Assembly: GCA_001464055.1 (NCBI GenBank)
Contig: LNET01000119.1
Location: 1 to 59,212, forward strand
Direction of reading: 5' to 3'
Length of the DNA: 59,212 bases
DNA from: Burkholderiales bacterium Ga0077543
GTDB taxonomy: Bacteria > Pseudomonadota > Gammaproteobacteria > Burkholderiales > Burkholderiaceae_C
In this document: piece by piece, positions 36,697-45,973 of the stretch
Numbering within the stretch: position 1 is the stretch's first letter
Layout of the letters: each line of letters begins with the position of its first letter
Notes under the pieces: generated by a model
Seen by the model: the letters and a program-made list of their open reading frames with translations, nothing else
Database searches by the model: none
Told to the model about the DNA's origin: nothing
Position numbers and translations under genes: made by a program

Positions 36697-39600
36697 TCAG
36701 GCCGCCGCTGCGGTCTGCGCATGGCGCCGCAGCAGCCGGCCCAACACGGTCAGGCCAGCCAGCCACATCGCCCAGGTACCGGGCTCGGGGATGGGCGCCA
36801 CCGTTCCCCGCAGCCTCAGTTCGACGGCAGCCAGTGCCAGGTTGGGGCCGTTGCCGTTGGTCGACAAGCTGTTCAGCACGATGACGCGATCGAAGCTGCC
36901 CGGCACGCTGCCTGCGAAGCTGATGCTCAGCCCGTCAAGGCTGTTGCCCGGCTCCAGGCCGCTGAAGGGCAGGAAGCCCTCCAGGGCGAAGGGGTCGCCG
37001 GCCAGCAGCGCACCCAGACTGAAGCTGCCGGCCAGGGCGTCGGCCGGGCCGCTGGCGATGTTGGACAGGCTCAGCACGGCGGTACCGCCGGCCTGGCCTT
37101 CGATGACGGTGCCGAAGTCCAGCGTGTAGCTGAGCAGCCCGCCGCTGAAGCTGCCCGCCCCGCTGTGCGCCAGCGCGCCAGCGGCCGGGTTGTTCACCTG
37201 CGCCGAGAAGCCCACCGTGGCGCTGCCCAGCGGCAGGTCGGCCATCTCGGGGTTCTGGCTGGTGAAGCTGACGAGGCCGCTGCCGCGGTAGAAGCCTGCC
37301 GTGGCGGTGTTCAGCGTCACCGTGAGTGCGCTGGCGTTGCTGCCACCCGCAGCGATGCCGCCGGCCGTGCCGGCCGCGCTGAAGGGGGCCACCCCGCCCG
37401 TCAGGCTGGCGCGCAGCGTGTCGGTCAGCGCGCCGCTGGCGTTGTTGCCCACGCTCACCGCCTGCGGCGCCACGGTGTCGCCCACGCGCACGATGCCGAA
37501 GCTGAGGTTCGGGGTGTTCAGCACGGCCACCGCGGGGGCGTAGACCTTGCCGCTGACGGCGATGGTCTGACTGCCCACGGTCGCTGAGCCCAGGCCGTTG
37601 GACACCCCGGCCACGGTGCCGGCGGTCTCGAACTGCACCACCACGCTGCCCGTGAGCGCACCGGCGGTGCCGGTGTTCAGGCCCACGGTCATGTCGCTGC
37701 CATTGCTGGCGCCGGCCAGCAAGCCGCCCACGCTGCCGCTGCCCAGGGCCGCGCCGCTGGGGGCGCCGAAGCTGGCGTTCAGGTCTTCGCTGAAGGCGCT
37801 GGGCGCGCTTGGCGACGGCAGGTTGCTGATGCTCAGCGCCTGCACCGCCATGCCGCCCACGCGCTGCGCGGCCAGTTCGATGGGGGCGGGCGCGGCCAGG
37901 CCGACGGCCGCCTGGTAGGCCGCCGCCCCGGCACCGACGACGATGTTCAGCCGCTGGTCGGCGATGTTCTCGAAGTTGCTGCGGAAGTTCAGTACCTGGC
38001 CGCTGAGCGGTGCGATCGGGCCGGCCTCGAGCACCGTGAAGCTCACGCCCAGGTCGCCGCTGCTGCCGCCGGGCGCGCCGGCATTGAACAGGCCCGGGCT
38101 GACGCCGGTGCCGCCCAGCCGGGGGTCGGACAGGTTGGCGCCGTTGACATGGGTCTGGATCGCGCCGCGCAGCGTCGGGCCGCTGCTGCCGCCGTTGGCG
38201 ACCTGGTAGTTGAACACCGTGGTGCCCAGTCGCACATGGCCGATGCTGAGCGTGGCGTTGCCAGTGTTGCTGCCGGTGACGCCAGCGCCGGTGATCAGCG
38301 GCGTCACGTCGCCCCCGGCACGGATCTGGCCGGCGCCCGTCACCCCAGCGCGGCGGTTGAAGCCGTTACCGTTGCCCCACTGGGCGTTGATGTAGTCGGT
38401 GTTCAGCGTCAGGTTCTGCGCGTTCATCGCGAAGCTGCCGCTGCTGCCAATGTCCAGCACCCCCTGCGTGCTGGCCTGGCCCAGCGTCATCGCCAGCGTG
38501 CCGCCGGCCACCTGCAGCCGGCCCGTACCGCTGAGCGCGCCGTTGCCGCTGGCAACGGGCTGCAGCGTCAGCGTCTGGCCGGCAGTGCTGGCGGCGATGG
38601 TGCCGTTGTTCACCAGCGCGTAGGTGCCCGATTGCAGCGCGGCCGCGCCGACGATCCCATGGCCCGTGACCGTCACGCCGCTGCCCAGGGTGGTCTGCGC
38701 CGGGGTGGCCGCTTCCATCTGGAGAGCGCCGCCTGCCAGCGTGATGCTGCCGTTGCCCGAGAGCACCTGGTGGACCGCCAGCCCCTGGCTGCTGCGGTTG
38801 TCCAGGTACAGCGTGCTGCCACCGACGTTGATCGTGCCGCCGCTGAAGGCCATCCCGTTGGCGATGCGCAATTGCGAAGCCGCGCCCGCCAGGTCCACCA
38901 CGCCCGCCAGCGTCACGTTGCTCAGCAGGTTATTGCTGGTATTGGTGGCGCGGATGGCGCCCGTGCCGCTGGTGCCGAGCGTGCCGCCCGCGACGGCGCT
39001 GTTGCTGATGAGCACCGTGCTGCCCTGGAGCGCCTGCAGGTTGCCGCTGGCGGTCTGGCTGATGACGCTGCTCAGCAGCAGCACACCGCCGTTGCGGGCC
39101 TCGAGCAGGCCCTCGTTGCTGAAGCTGCCGCCGTTGGCAGGCCGCAGCAGTTGCAGCGACCGTGCGTTGACGTTGGCCGTGATCGTGCTCTGGTTGACGA
39201 AGCTGATGTTGCCTGACTGGATCGTGGCCTGGCCGAGATTGCCGTAGCCGGCCACGGTAACGCCCGCCGCCAGCGTGGTGCTGCCGGGGTTGCTGGCCTC
39301 CAGACGGATGTCGCCGCCTGCCAGCGTCATGCTGCCGTTGCCGCTGATCGTCTGCGTCAGGCTCAGCCCGGCGTTGCTGCGGTTGTCCAGGTACAGCGTG
39401 CTGGCGCCGACGTTGATGCTGGCGTTGTTCTGCAGCACCAGGCTGTCGCCCACGCGCAGTTGCGCAGCGGCAGCGCTGAGATCGATCACGCCGTCCAGCG
39501 TGACATTGCGAAGCAGGTTGCTGCTGGTGTTGCTGGCCGTCACCGTGCCGCCGCCCGTGGTGTTGACGACGCCGCTGACGGTCACGCCATTCATCCGGAT

Positions 39601-40956
39601 GGTGCTGCCGGCATTGGCTCGCAGCTGAGAGCCAGCGCTGCCCACCACGTCGGCATCCAGCCTCAGCGTGCCGCCGCCTGTGGCTTCCAGGATGCCGTTG
39701 TGCTGCACTGGCTGCGACCCGTTGCCGATGGGTTGCAGCACCAGCGTGTTGCCGCTGCTGTTGGCCGAGATCAAGCCGTTGTTGATGAGGGTGTGCTGCC
39801 CGCTTTGCAGGCTTGCTGCGCCGATGTTGCCGTGGCCGCTGATGCTGACGCCACTGGCCAGGGTGGTTTGCGCCGGGGTGGCGGTCTCGAAGCGGATGTT
39901 GCCGCCGGCCACCGTGATGGCCCCGGTGCCAGAGAGGGTCTGGTTCACGGCCAGGCCCTGGTTGCTGCGGTTGTCGAAGTAGAGCGTGCTGCTGCCGACG
40001 TCGATGCTGCCGCCGCTGAAGGCCAGGCCGTCGCCCACGCGCAATTGCGAAGCGGCGCTGGCGAGGTCGACCACGCCGGCCAGTGTCACGTTGCGCAGCA
40101 GGTTGTTGCTGGTGTTGGTGGCCAGGATCGCCCCCGTGCCCGTGGTCTGCAGGGTGCCGCCGCTGACCGTGAAGTTGCTCAGCCGCACCCGGCTGCCGTC
40201 CAGCGCCTGCAGCACGCCGCCCGCGCCCTGGCTGAGGTTGGCGCTGAGCTGCAGCGTGCCGCCGTCGCGGGCCTCGAACAAGGCATTGTTCGTGTAGCGG
40301 CCGCTGTTGCCCGGCGCGTTCAGGGTCAGCGTGGCGCCATTGGCATTGGCCGAGATGCTGCCGTTGTTGACGAAGTTCATCGCCCCGCTCAACAGCGTGG
40401 CGCTGCCCACGTTGCCAGCGCCGCGGATCGTGGTGCCCGCCGCCAGCGTCGTGGCGTTGGCGCCTTCCATGCGCAATGTGCCGCCGGCCAGCACGAGACT
40501 GCCGCCGCCGCCGATGGCGTGGGCAAACGAACGGCCGTCGAAGCTCAGCACCCCGCCGCTGGCGACGTTGACGGTGCCGCTGTTGCTGGTGCCGCCTCCG
40601 GCTGCGTTGAGCAGCAGGCTGCCGCCACCGGCCACTTCGATGAGGCCTGAGTTCGAAAGGGCGTTGATCACCTGCGCGTTCGTCACCGCGACCACGCCGT
40701 CGCTGCCGATGGTGGCCGAGTCACCCGCACCCGGGACCCCGGTGGGGTTGCCATTGCCGGCGGCGCAGTTCAGCCAGTTGACGACGGCGTTCCAGTTGCC
40801 CGAGCTGGTGTTCCAAATGCAGGCCGCGGCTTGGGCATCGGGCGCTGCGCCCAAGCCCAGCAGGGCAGCGGTGGCCAGGGCCAGTGCATGGCGCGGGGTG
40901 CGCGGGGTGCGCGGGGTGAAAGGGCTTGAGCGGGTGGGAAAACGGGTGGTCGGCAT
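36697..40956 (-). CDS. Large repetitive PEP-CTERM surface protein with choice-of-anchor domains
   Basis: A 1419-residue exported protein: signal peptide (ALALATAALLGLGAAPDAQA), then a Cys-containing head with WNTSSGNWNAVVNW, then at least three copies of a roughly 145-residue beta-rich unit. Each unit has LLxNVTLxGVxDL, QLRxxxxxxF, and STLYxDNRSxxGL. Next come choice-of-anchor-type domains (LSFGIVRVGDTVAPQAVSVG) and a C-terminal PEP-CTERM signal, PIPEPGTWAMWLAGLTVLGR followed by LLRRHAQ. The ATG at 40956 follows AAGGAG. The repeats resemble autotransporter/adhesin passenger repeats. It is probably an exosortase-sorted matrix or adhesion protein. Confidence 0.88.
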   Translation of the reverse strand: MPTTRFPTRSSPFTPRTPRTPRHALALATAALLGLGAAPDAQAAACIWNTSSGNWNAVVNWLNCAAGNGNPTGVPGAGDSATIGSDGVVAVTNAQVINALSNSGLIEVAGGGSLLLNAAGGGTSNSGTVNVASGGVLSFDGRSFAHAIGGGGSLVLAGGTLRMEGANATTLAAGTTIRGAGNVGSATLLSGAMNFVNNGSISANANGATLTLNAPGNSGRYTNNALFEARDGGTLQLSANLSQGAGGVLQALDGSRVRLSNFTVSGGTLQTTGTGAILATNTSNNLLRNVTLAGVVDLASAASQLRVGDGLAFSGGSIDVGSSTLYFDNRSNQGLAVNQTLSGTGAITVAGGNIRFETATPAQTTLASGVSISGHGNIGAASLQSGQHTLINNGLISANSSGNTLVLQPIGNGSQPVQHNGILEATGGGTLRLDADVVGSAGSQLRANAGSTIRMNGVTVSGVVNTTGGGTVTASNTSSNLLRNVTLDGVIDLSAAAAQLRVGDSLVLQNNASINVGASTLYLDNRSNAGLSLTQTISGNGSMTLAGGDIRLEASNPGSTTLAAGVTVAGYGNLGQATIQSGNISFVNQSTITANVNARSLQLLRPANGGSFSNEGLLEARNGGVLLLSSVISQTASGNLQALQGSTVLISNSAVAGGTLGTSGTGAIRATNTSNNLLSNVTLAGVVDLAGAASQLRIANGMAFSGGTINVGGSTLYLDNRSSQGLAVHQVLSGNGSITLAGGALQMEAATPAQTTLGSGVTVTGHGIVGAAALQSGTYALVNNGTIAASTAGQTLTLQPVASGNGALSGTGRLQVAGGTLAMTLGQASTQGVLDIGSSGSFAMNAQNLTLNTDYINAQWGNGNGFNRRAGVTGAGQIRAGGDVTPLITGAGVTGSNTGNATLSIGHVRLGTTVFNYQVANGGSSGPTLRGAIQTHVNGANLSDPRLGGTGVSPGLFNAGAPGGSSGDLGVSFTVLEAGPIAPLSGQVLNFRSNFENIADQRLNIVVGAGAAAYQAAVGLAAPAPIELAAQRVGGMAVQALSISNLPSPSAPSAFSEDLNASFGAPSGAALGSGSVGGLLAGASNGSDMTVGLNTGTAGALTGSVVVQFETAGTVAGVSNGLGSATVGSQTIAVSGKVYAPAVAVLNTPNLSFGIVRVGDTVAPQAVSVGNNASGALTDTLRASLTGGVAPFSAAGTAGGIAAGGSNASALTVTLNTATAGFYRGSGLVSFTSQNPEMADLPLGSATVGFSAQVNNPAAGALAHSGAGSFSGGLLSYTLDFGTVIEGQAGGTAVLSLSNIASGPADALAGSFSLGALLAGDPFALEGFLPFSGLEPGNSLDGLSISFAGSVPGSFDRVIVLNSLSTNGNGPNLALAAVELRLRGTVAPIPEPGTWAMWLAGLTVLGRLLRRHAQTAAAA

Positions 40957-41111
40957 CAAGGGCTCCTTGGAACGGTGCGAATGCTGGAGACCGAGCGTTA
41001 GGCCATCGTTAGCGATTGCCGCTCCTGGCCGCCTCAGCGGCCCCTGGTTCAGGGGGGAAGCTGGCGCTGCGGCGACAATCGGAGACCAAAACAAGAAAAG
41101 GAATCCGATCC

Positions 41112-42593
41112 ATGTCATCTCAGCCAGCATTCGTGGCCCCCACCCGCCACACCGACCCCTCCGCCGCCCTGGCCCAGGTGCAGGCCATTTACAACAGCAG
41201 CATCCAGCACCTGCGCAGCAGCCTGCAGAACTTTGTTGCCGGTGGCGACGACGGCCAGCATGTGCGCGCCTGTTACCCGTTCGTGCGTGTGCGCACCGAC
41301 ACCGTGGCACGCGCCGACTCGCGCCTGAGCTACGGCTTCGTGGCCGGCCCAGGCACCTTCGAAACCACGCTGACCCGTCCCGACCTGTTCGCCAGCTACT
41401 TCGAAGAGCAGTTCAGGCTGCTGATGAAGAACCACGGCGTGGCGCTCGAAGTGGGCACCAGTACCCAGCCTATCCCCGTGCACTTCTCGCTGGCGGAAAA
41501 CAACCACCTCGAAGGCTCGCTGTCGGCCGAGCGGCGCATGCGCATGCGCGACCTGTTCGACCTGCCCGATCTGGCGGCCATGGACGATGGCATCGCCAAT
41601 GGCGGCTTCGAGCCCCGCGCCGGCGAGGCCCAGCCGCTGGCGCTGTTCACCGCCCCGCGCGTGGACTATTCGCTGCACCGCCTGCGCCACTACACCGGCA
41701 CTGCACCCGACCACTTCCAGAACTTCGTGCTGTTCACGAACTACCAGTTCTACATCGACGAGTTCATCAAACTCGGCCATGCGCTGATGGCCGACCCTGC
41801 CAGCGAGTACGTGGCTTTCGTGGAACCCGGCAACGTGGTCACGCGACGAGTCGGCGAGCCCGCCCGGCCGGGCGACGAAGCGGGGGCTGCGCCGCCGCGG
41901 CTGCCGCAGATGCCGGCCTACCACCTGGTGCGGGCCGACAGCTCTGGCATCACCATGGTCAACATCGGCGTCGGCCCGGCCAATGCCAAGACCATCACCG
42001 ACCACATCGCCGTGCTGCGCCCGCATGCCTGGCTGATGCTGGGACACTGCGCCGGCCTGCGCAACAGCCAGCAGCTCGGCGACTACGTGCTGGCGCACGC
42101 CTACATGCGTGAGGACCATGTGCTGGACGAAGAACTGCCGCTGTGGGTGCCCATCCCGGCGCTGGCAGAAGTGCAGGTGGCGCTGGAGCAAGCCGTGGCC
42201 GACGTCACCCAGCTCTCGGGCTACGAATTGAAGAAGATCCTGCGCACCGGCACGGTCGCGAGCACCGACAACCGCAACTGGGAACTGCTGCCGCACCCGG
42301 GCCCTGAGCGCCGCTTCAGCCAGAGCCGCGCCGTGGCCCTGGACATGGAAAGTGCCACCATCGCCGCCAACGGCTTCCGCTTCCGGGTGCCCTACGGCAC
42401 GCTGCTTTGCGTCAGCGACAAGCCGCTGCACGGCGAGATCAAGCTGCCCGGCATGGCCAACACCTTCTACCGCGAACGTGTCGACCAGCATCTGCGCATC
42501 GGCATGCGCGCGGTTGAATTGCTCCGCCAGGAAAGACCCGGCAGCCTGCACAGCCGCAAGCTGCGGAGCTTTGCCGAAGTGGCGTTTCAATAA
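41112..42593 (+). CDS. amn: AMP nucleosidase
   Basis: AMP nucleosidase splits AMP to adenine and ribose 5-phosphate and sets the adenylate pool. The 493 residues have the N-terminal AMP-nucleosidase domain (YPFVRVRTDT, LSYGFVAGPGTFETTLTRPD) and a C-terminal nucleoside-phosphorylase-like domain (MVNIGVGPANAKTITDHIAV, ALDMESATIAANGFRFRVPY, LLCVSDKPLHGE). The ATG at 41112 follows AAGGAA. Length close to E. coli Amn (484). Confidence 0.96.
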   Translation: MSSQPAFVAPTRHTDPSAALAQVQAIYNSSIQHLRSSLQNFVAGGDDGQHVRACYPFVRVRTDTVARADSRLSYGFVAGPGTFETTLTRPDLFASYFEEQFRLLMKNHGVALEVGTSTQPIPVHFSLAENNHLEGSLSAERRMRMRDLFDLPDLAAMDDGIANGGFEPRAGEAQPLALFTAPRVDYSLHRLRHYTGTAPDHFQNFVLFTNYQFYIDEFIKLGHALMADPASEYVAFVEPGNVVTRRVGEPARPGDEAGAAPPRLPQMPAYHLVRADSSGITMVNIGVGPANAKTITDHIAVLRPHAWLMLGHCAGLRNSQQLGDYVLAHAYMREDHVLDEELPLWVPIPALAEVQVALEQAVADVTQLSGYELKKILRTGTVASTDNRNWELLPHPGPERRFSQSRAVALDMESATIAANGFRFRVPYGTLLCVSDKPLHGEIKLPGMANTFYRERVDQHLRIGMRAVELLRQERPGSLHSRKLRSFAEVAFQ

Positions 42594-42657
42594 GCCCACA
42601 GCCGCTGACCCCACAACTTTTGGGGCCAGCTGGCCGCCGCTATATTCCCGGATGTCG

Positions 42658-42769
42658 AAAGGGGAGTAGCAAGCAACGCCCGTTGCCGCGGCCCCCCGTC
42701 AATACGGTCGCTGGCGCCCGCCAGCCACCCGGGACCGCAGAAGAGCTTTCCGTCTTCCGCAAGACCTTT
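42658..42769 (+). promoter_or_regulatory. yybP-ykoY family (manganese) riboswitch
   Basis: The leader of the TerC-type gene contains AAAGGGGAGTAGC at 42658-42670 and GCAAGACCTTT at 42759-42769. The ends pair (AAAGG/CCTTT), and the conserved loop signatures GGGGAGTAG and CAAGACC are those of the yybP-ykoY aptamer, which senses Mn2+. In between are two GC-rich helices. A likely -10 TATATT is at 42641-42646, putting the start near 42653. E. coli alx, a TerC-family gene, has the same switch. Confidence 0.85.
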
Positions 42770-42806
42770 CGGCGCGAACTTCAACCCAACTTGAACGGGA
42801 GTGTCC

Positions 42807-43769
42807 ATGGACACCATCGCGCCGCTGTGGCTTTGGATAACCTTTGTCGCGATCGTCATCGCGGCGCTTTTCGTCGACTTCGTCGTCCTTCACAAGCAGG
42901 GCGCGCACGCCGTGGGCGTGAAGGAAGCGATCAACTGGTCCATCGTCTGGGTGCTTGCCAGCCTCGCCTTCAACGCGCTGTTCTGGTGGGCTGTCTGGCA
43001 AGACCACGGCACTGCGGTGGCCAACACCAAGAGCATGGAGTTCCTCACCGGCTATCTCATCGAGAAGAGCCTGGCGGTGGACAACATCTTCGTGTTCTTG
43101 ATGATCTTCACCTACTTCGCGGTGCCGCCGGAGTTCCAGAAACGGGTGCTGATGATCGGCATCATCGGCGCGATGGTACTGCGCACCGTCATGATCCTGG
43201 TGGGAGCCTGGCTGATCACGCAGTTCCACTGGATCCTGTACGTCTTCGGTGCATTCCTTGTCATCACCGGCGTCAAGATGTGGTGGGCCGCCGGCCAGGA
43301 GCCCGACCTGGAAACAAACCCTGCATTGAAGCTGCTCAAGCGTTTCATGCCGGTCAGCTCCAAGTTTGACGGCGAGAAGTTCTTCACCGTCGAAAACGGC
43401 AAGAAGATCGCCACGCCACTGTTCCTGGTGATCTGCCTGATCGGCCTGACCGACGTGATCTTCGCAGTCGACAGCATCCCGGCCATCTTCGCCATCACGA
43501 TGGATCCGTTCATCGTGCTGACGAGCAACATCTTCGCCATCCTGGGCCTGCGTGCGATGTACTTCCTGCTGGCTGCAGTGGCGGCGAAGTTCCATCTGCT
43601 CAGCTACGGCCTGGCGGTGATCCTGGTGTTCATCGGCACGAAGATGATGTTGATCGATATCTTCAAGATTCCGGTGGCCATCTCGCTCGGTGTCGTCGTC
43701 ACGGTCCTGGCCTTCACGATGTGGCTGAGCGTGCGCACCGCGCCGAAGATCGACGTGCCGCAGAACTGA
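42807..43769 (+). CDS. TerC-family membrane protein (Alx-like, manganese exporter)
   Basis: The 320-residue integral membrane protein has about nine helices, and the TerC family acidic motifs VDFVVLHKQGAHAV, LIEKSLAVDNIFVFLMIFTY and LIGLTDVIFAVDSIPAIFAI. The Alx/MeeF group exports Mn2+. The yybP-ykoY riboswitch upstream supports that role. The ATG at 42807 has a GGGAG site; a GTG two codons upstream is less likely. A strong terminator follows. Confidence 0.93.
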   Translation: MDTIAPLWLWITFVAIVIAALFVDFVVLHKQGAHAVGVKEAINWSIVWVLASLAFNALFWWAVWQDHGTAVANTKSMEFLTGYLIEKSLAVDNIFVFLMIFTYFAVPPEFQKRVLMIGIIGAMVLRTVMILVGAWLITQFHWILYVFGAFLVITGVKMWWAAGQEPDLETNPALKLLKRFMPVSSKFDGEKFFTVENGKKIATPLFLVICLIGLTDVIFAVDSIPAIFAITMDPFIVLTSNIFAILGLRAMYFLLAAVAAKFHLLSYGLAVILVFIGTKMMLIDIFKIPVAISLGVVVTVLAFTMWLSVRTAPKIDVPQN

Positions 43770-43802
43770 TCGCCGCGCGCCGGGCCCGCCCGGCCTCTTC
43801 GA

Positions 43803-43841
43803 GCGCCGCCGCGTCCCACCAGGGACCGGCGGCGTTTTCGT
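43803..43841 (+). terminator. Rho-independent terminator after terC-type gene
   Basis: A GC-rich stem of CGCCGCCG...CGGCGGCG with a GTCCC/GGGAC inner helix is followed by GTTTTCG. It lies 34 bp after the stop of the TerC gene. The gap from here to 43995 (about 155 bp) holds no gene that could be recognised. Confidence 0.8.
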
Positions 43842-43995
43842 TCGCGCGTCGGGAGACTGCGACGAGAAGCTGCAATGGCCTCGCCGGCAGCATGAAGCTG
43901 GGCACCGTCGGCAACACCAAGGGCTCTGCCCAAGCGAGTCGCGGCCTGCTGCTGTGAAGCCGGCCATCCCGGGGTGCGCCGGCCCGGGCGAGCGC

Positions 43996-44871
43996 TCAGC
44001 GCACCGAGAGCGGCAGCTTGTGCGTCGGCGCCGGAAAGCGCAGCTCAAGATCGGCCAGGTCCTGCGCGGTGAGCGCCAGGGCCAGGGCTTGCGCACCCCA
44101 GTTGTGGCGCAGGTGCAGGATGCTGCGCGCCTTCGGCAAGGCCATCACACCAGGGCGGCGCAGCAGCCAGGCCAGCGCCACCTGGGCCGGCGTGGCGCGG
44201 TGGCGAATGGCGATGTCGCGCAGCGCGGGGTGATCGGCCAGTGCGCCCTGGTCCAGAGGGCTGTAGGCCAGCAGCGGCATCTGGTGCACACGTTGCATTG
44301 GCAGCAGGTCGAACTCGACGCCGCGTGCGGCCAGAGAATGGTGTACCTGGTTGGCCGCGCAGGCCGCGCCGCCGGGAACGGACGCCAGTTCACGCAGCTG
44401 CGGCAGATCGAAGTTGCTCACGCCCCAGTGCCTGATGCGGCCGTGGCGCTGCAGCCATTCGAAGCCGCGCACGGTCTCGGCCAGCGGGGCAGGGCCGGGC
44501 CAGTGCAGCAAGTACAGGTCGATGCAGTCGAGCTTCAGGCGGCGCAGGCTTTGCTCGCAGGCGGCCACCACGCTGGCCTCGAAGGCGTGTTCGGGCAGTA
44601 CCTTGCTCACGACCATCACGCTGTCGCGCGCCAGGCCAGCGCGAAAAGCCTGTTCCAGGGCCAGGCCCAGAACCCGCTCTGCGCCACCTTCGGCATACAT
44701 CTCGGCGGTATCGAAGACACGCCAGCCCATGTCCAGCGCCAGCCGGAGCGCCCCGATCTCCTGGGCCAGGTCTGCCGGCTCGGCGCCGTAGCCACAGGTG
44801 CCCAGTCCGAGTGGCGACCGCTCTTCCCCGCTGGGAAACAGGATCTGGGGCAGCGACGCGGGCAAGCTCAT
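43996..44871 (-). CDS. Aldo/keto reductase (diketogulonate reductase-like)
   Basis: A 291-residue AKR. The tetrad is Asp in VFDTAEMY (Tyr also present), Lys in VVSKVLPEH and His in LYLLHWPGPAPL. The C-terminal end contains ALPKARSILHLRHNW for NADPH. The ATG at 44871 follows TAGGAT; a GTG two codons upstream is possible. It converges on the terC terminator. Substrate unknown. Confidence 0.9.
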   Translation of the reverse strand: MSLPASLPQILFPSGEERSPLGLGTCGYGAEPADLAQEIGALRLALDMGWRVFDTAEMYAEGGAERVLGLALEQAFRAGLARDSVMVVSKVLPEHAFEASVVAACEQSLRRLKLDCIDLYLLHWPGPAPLAETVRGFEWLQRHGRIRHWGVSNFDLPQLRELASVPGGAACAANQVHHSLAARGVEFDLLPMQRVHQMPLLAYSPLDQGALADHPALRDIAIRHRATPAQVALAWLLRRPGVMALPKARSILHLRHNWGAQALALALTAQDLADLELRFPAPTHKLPLSVR

Positions 44872-44940
44872 GCGCACATCCTACGGGGCCTTGGCAGCTG
44901 CCGCTCCATCCAGGTGAAGGGAGATTTATCATCGGGTGCA

Positions 44941-45525
44941 ATGTCAAGCAGCCTCCGAGACCATGTGCGCGACCTCGCCCAGGTACGCCTGGACAACGCG
45001 CTGGCGCTGTTCGAGGAATTCGTCCGAGCCACCGCGCGTCACGCCGACGCCGCGACATTGCGCGGGCTGGAGCGCCGGTTCGCCGAACGCATCCAGATCC
45101 AACCCAGCTACTGGAGCCAGATCAAGGGCCGCAGCCGGCAGATCGGCGAACGTCTGGCACGACAGTTCGAACAGCTGTGCCACAAGCCCCCGGGCTGGAT
45201 GGACCAGCCGCATGCCGGGACGGCTACGTCAGTGCCGAACTCCAGTACTACATCGGGCCCTTCGGCTCGCCCGCCAGAGCCGGGCGAAGAATCGGCTCCA
45301 CGGGACGATGACGAGCGTTTCATCGTCGGTCTGGTGCTGACCTATTACCGCCGCCACCCGCAGCGGGCACGCACGCGCCTGCTGGATCTGCTTGGTGAGG
45401 TGCTGGCACCGGCACCTGCGCCCCCGGTCGCGCCGCCTGCCCCCCTGGCGCCGGGCGCCGAGGAAGCGCACGCCCTGTGGCTGCGCAGCCAGACAGGCGT
45501 GGCCCCGCTCAAGCGCAAGAAGTAG
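44941..45525 (+). CDS. Small helix-turn-helix protein (CI/Cro-like)
   Basis: The 194-residue product has an N-terminal segment IQIQPSYWSQIKGRSRQIGE followed by RLARQFEQLCHKPPGWMD, strongly resembling the helix-turn-helix of small phage-type repressors, which commonly carry SYLSQIKNGRRxIGDKLARRIE and PPGWMD. The C-terminal half has a conserved-looking helix (FIVGLVLTYYRRHPQRARTRLLD) and a Pro/Ala-rich tail. No cleavage or sensor domain is visible. TTTATCAT, a half-site of the palindrome at 45597-45635, occurs just upstream of its start, suggesting a shared operator. Confidence 0.6.
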   Translation: MSSSLRDHVRDLAQVRLDNALALFEEFVRATARHADAATLRGLERRFAERIQIQPSYWSQIKGRSRQIGERLARQFEQLCHKPPGWMDQPHAGTATSVPNSSTTSGPSARPPEPGEESAPRDDDERFIVGLVLTYYRRHPQRARTRLLDLLGEVLAPAPAPPVAPPAPLAPGAEEAHALWLRSQTGVAPLKRKK

Positions 45526-45596
45526 CGCCCGCCTGCAATTGGCACAACCCGAACCGACAGCCCCCGATTTGCGGGTTCGACCTGTGCGCAATTTCG

Positions 45597-45635
45597 CTTG
45601 CGCACTGATAACTGATTGTTTATCATTTGCGCAAG
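45597..45635 (+). promoter_or_regulatory. Strong promoter with overlapping palindromic operator
   Basis: TTGCGC (45598-45603), 17 bp, TATCAT (45621-45626) is a good sigma-70 promoter. It is overlaid by a nested palindrome: outer arms CTTGCGCA/TGCGCAAG and inner arms TGATAA/TTATCA. TTTATCAT also occurs just before the upstream HTH gene start, so that protein may bind both sites. The AT-rich composition stands out from the neighbourhood. Confidence 0.7.
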
Positions 45636-45926
45636 CGTGTCGGGGCATCGCTTCAGCGCATTGCCCCATGACACATCCGATCCACCCCAAGCCTCACGCC
45701 ATACGCCCAATGTCTTTCGCCGACGTTCGTCCAGCCCGCCTGCCAGCCGGCGGGGCCGCAACGACGGTGGCCGATGTTGTCGCAACCTGGACCGCAGCGT
45801 CGGCCGGTGTGTTTGCATGCGCTGCCCCGCCCGGGGCGCAGGTTCGCTGAAAAGGCCAGAGCAGGCGCTCCCCTTTTCACCCCCTGCCGGCCCGGGTTGC
45901 ACCAGCACCCCGGGCCTTTTTGTTTT
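45633..45926 (+). ncRNA. Possible small RNA or short ORF transcript
   Basis: From the predicted start near 45633 to the terminator at 45926 a roughly 290-nt transcript would contain no convincing gene. One short open frame runs 45668-45850 (60 codons, MTHPIHPKPHAIRPM...), but its start has no ribosome binding site. The 448 bp from the HTH gene to the 58-aa gene otherwise hold only this promoter and terminator. It may be a regulated small RNA or a leader peptide transcript. Confidence 0.45.
45889..45926 (+). terminator. Rho-independent terminator
   Basis: An 8-bp perfect stem GGCCCGGG/CCCGGGCC (loop of 12) is followed by TTTTTGTTTT. It ends the transcript that starts near 45633 and lies 47 bp before the next start codon. 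It could also act as an attenuator for the small genes downstream, since no other promoter was seen between. Confidence 0.85.
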
Positions 45927-45973
45927 CCCTGCAGCCCTCTGCCCTGTCCACCTCAGCCCCGAAGGAGACCCCC

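Noticed and set aside
43954..44940. Upstream part of the frame leading into the HTH gene
   Set aside because: It runs antisense through the aldo/keto reductase and has no family pattern. The HTH protein starts at ATG 44941.
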